A stretch of 43,173 nucleotides of DNA from Micromonospora sp. NBS 11-29. Lineage in GTDB: Bacteria > Actinomycetota > Actinomycetes > Mycobacteriales > Micromonosporaceae. A program made the translations under genes and the position numbers. The notes beneath the pieces were generated by a model. That model did no database searches. It saw nothing but the letters and a program-made list of their open reading frames with translations, and had not been told where the DNA came from. Position 1 is the first letter of the stretch; every line of letters begins with the position of its first letter. The stretch is from assembly GCF_002140155.1 (NCBI RefSeq), contig NZ_NAPR01000003.1:16903-60075 (forward strand), read 5' to 3'. This document shows positions 41,792 to 43,173 of this stretch, piece by piece.

Positions 41792-41822
41792 CTATGCCAT
41801 GTTTAAAGTCTATAGCATGTTT
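41792..41822. promoter_or_regulatory. 13-bp direct repeats in AT-rich promoter of the GntR gene
   Basis: CTATGCCATGTTT (41792-41804) and CTATAGCATGTTT (41810-41822) differ at two of 13 positions and are 18 bp apart. They lie 39-69 bp upstream of the GntR start in a strikingly AT-rich patch (about 41790-41840). Position and repetition suggest GntR autoregulation sites. The rest of the 41754-42072 gap shows no gene. Confidence 0.65.
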
Positions 41823-42072
41823 GACTTGTTTAATTGTAAAGTGGCCCGAGGTGGATGGTCGTGGAAGGGCGCCGTCGAGGCGGCGGGGCCTGCCGTACCC
41901 GAAGAGATCGTGACCTCGCGGTGCGACGGTGCGGAGGTCTACCAGCGGGCCGAGCGGTCATTGGCGGCTGCGGCGCGCAACCAGCGTGTGGACCGCTATC
42001 GCCCGCGGGCGTCCCGCAGGCGGCCCGGCGGATCGTGCCGGGGGAGTGGTCCGGCCGAGGGGAGGCGTGCGG

Positions 42073-42954
42073 ATGGCTGAGCTGGCGGGCTCGTCGGTGC
42101 CGCGCCGGGCGCTCGGGCGGACGGTGCGGGAGCTGCGCACCGAGGCACGGATGACGCTGGACGGCGCGGCGGCGGCGTTGGAGTGCAGCCGGCAGAAGGT
42201 GTGGCGGATCGAGAGCGGCCTCGGCGTGGTGCGCGGGGTCGACGTGCGAGCCATGTGCGAGCTGTACGACGCGCGGCCCGAACTGACCGCCGGACTCGTC
42301 GCCCTGGCCGGGGAGACGCGGGGAAAGGGTTGGTGGCACGCGTACGGCGAACCCGTACCCGAGTGGTTCGACCTCTACGGCGGCCTGGAGTCCGCCGCAT
42401 GCCGGCTGCGCGAGCACGCCGGGGCGCTGGTCCCCGCACTGTTGCAGACCCGGGGGTACGCTGCCGCGACCCACCCGCCCCACCCCGACGCGACCGGCGA
42501 GGAGCGGGAACGGCTGCTCGAGGCGCGGCTGCGCCGGCAGGACCTGCTCCGGCGGCGGCTGCCCCGACCGCCCCGGTTCGAGGTGATGCTCTGCGAGGCG
42601 GTGCTGCTGCGGCAGGTGGGCGACATGGCGACCATGGCCGGGCAGCTCCGGCACCTGGCCGACGCGGGCCGGCTGCGGCACGTGTCGATCCGGGTGCTGC
42701 CGCTCGCCGCCGGTGGGCACGCCGGGGCGGTCGCCGGCCCGTTCGTGCTGCTGGACTTCCCGCCGGGGCTGCGCGTCGACCCCGACCCGCCGGTGGTCTA
42801 CCGCGAGTCGTTGACCGGGGCGCTCTATCTCGACCGGCCGGCGGAGTGGGCCGCGTACGAGCGGGCCTGGGCCAGCCTGGATGCGCTGGCGCTGAGTGAG
42901 GAGGAGTCGCGCCGACTGATCCTCAAGACGGCCGAGGAGCTGCACCCCGGTTGA
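42073..42954 (+). CDS. XRE-family helix-turn-helix regulator with DUF5753
   Basis: 293-aa regulator: an N-terminal XRE DNA-binding domain (ALGRTVRELRTEARMTLDGA, with RQKVWRIESG, about residues 13-60) and a C-terminal DUF5753 (WFDLYGGLESAA, ALVPALLQTRGYAAA, FEVMLCEAVLLRQVGD and GPFVLLDF). Very common and multi-copy in actinomycetes, usually followed by a DUF397 partner. ATG 42073 lies seven bases after GGGAGG. No DUF397 gene follows here. Divergent from the GntR/AlpA pair. Confidence 0.93.
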   Translation: MAELAGSSVPRRALGRTVRELRTEARMTLDGAAAALECSRQKVWRIESGLGVVRGVDVRAMCELYDARPELTAGLVALAGETRGKGWWHAYGEPVPEWFDLYGGLESAACRLREHAGALVPALLQTRGYAAATHPPHPDATGEERERLLEARLRRQDLLRRRLPRPPRFEVMLCEAVLLRQVGDMATMAGQLRHLADAGRLRHVSIRVLPLAAGGHAGAVAGPFVLLDFPPGLRVDPDPPVVYRESLTGALYLDRPAEWAAYERAWASLDALALSEEESRRLILKTAEELHPG

Positions 42955-42995
42955 GAGGAGGAACCGCGAGCCCGTTGCTACCGGCCGATCCGGGC

Positions 42996-43173
42996 TCACA
43001 ACGTCTGCTCGACCTCGCGCGTTTCCTCACGCACCAGGTAGTCGCTCGGATCCAGGCCGAGCGTCTTGCGGCGCTCCGAGGCCCAGTAGGCGGCGTTCGC
43101 CTCCTCGAACGACTCGGGCCCGTCGTAGGAGATCACCCAGATGTGCTGGCTGCGCGCGTGGTCCTTCCGCGAG
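42996..43173 (-). CDS. NIPSNAP-like protein, C-terminal part (cut by window edge)
   Basis: The last 58 codons of a gene that runs off the right edge. The visible part reads HIWVISYDGPESFEEANAAY and continues with ASERRKTLGLDPSDYLV, ending REVEQTL. The order F-x-W/V-x-x-Y-D-G-P then A-x-Y-x-A-S-x-x-R recalls the C-terminal half of actinobacterial NIPSNAP-family stress-responsive domains. Only partly visible, so the family call is tentative. Confidence 0.6.
   Translation of the reverse strand, partial: SRKDHARSQHIWVISYDGPESFEEANAAYWASERRKTLGLDPSDYLVREETREVEQTL

Noticed and set aside
1-43173. CRISPR arrays, tRNA, rRNA or transposase genes
   Set aside because: Scanned for regularly spaced repeats, cloverleaf-like ends with CCA, and transposase motifs; none seen, though weak or divergent RNA genes could escape reading by eye.

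Overview
The window reads as chromosome of a very high-GC actinobacterium, most like Micromonosporaceae. Nearly every gene has G or C at third codon positions, GTG and TTG starts are common, neighbouring genes are often coupled by GTGA/ATGA overlaps, and several families are typical of actinobacteria (LAL regulators, DUF5988, XRE-DUF5753, Sfp-type PPTase). The genus is an inference. No rRNA, tRNA, CRISPR array, IS element or integrase was seen.

Layout. (1) 1-4602: two tandem minus-strand LAL-type LuxR regulators, the first cut by the window edge, then a 1.2 kb less GC-rich gap with no convincing large gene. (2) 5811-9359: a lysine-free, catalytically degenerate MatB-like protein, an Sfp-type phosphopantetheinyl transferase and an intact malonyl-CoA synthetase (matB). 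(3) 9679-18095: housekeeping and accessory genes: a DrrAB-like ABC exporter, a GT-C membrane protein, DUF5988, VOC, GT8, ASCH, GNAT, MmcQ/YjbR, and a coupled pair of a six-Asp-box beta-propeller and a MoaD/ubiquitin-like protein ending in GG. (4) 18142-30327: a beta-propeller lipoprotein, then a glucuronoxylan block. A LplABC-type aldouronate importer (two permeases, one binding protein, no ATPase), intracellular GH39 xylosidase, a YesL/DUF624 membrane protein and GH67 alpha-glucuronidase lie in one minus-strand operon. D-mannonate dehydratase (manD) and a CE7 acetyl-xylan esterase flank it on the plus strand. (5) 30320-36798: a second sugar operon (Gfo/Idh/MocA oxidoreductase, DUF993 barrel, sugar isomerase-like barrel, SGNH hydrolase). 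It diverges from a LacI regulator, with two tandem LacI-type operators between them, and is followed by a Tat-exported isomerase-like protein. (6) 37010-43173: a methyltransferase; a PD-(D/E)XK nuclease-DUF2075 helicase fusion with a MazG-type pyrophosphohydrolase upstream (candidate defence pair); a DUF4352 membrane protein; small AlpA-like and DNA-binding-domain-only GntR regulators behind an AT-rich promoter with 13-bp direct repeats; an XRE-DUF5753 regulator; and a partial NIPSNAP-like gene.

How the genes work together: acetylated methylglucuronoxylan fragments would be imported, deacetylated by CE7, relieved of glucuronate by GH67 and cut to xylose by GH39, with ManD on the glucuronate branch. 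The LacI block looks like a separate, biochemically undefined sugar oxidation route. The candidates most worth testing as undescribed systems are the MazG/nuclease-helicase pair, the beta-propeller/ubiquitin-like pair, and the lysine-free pseudo-MatB beside a PPTase.
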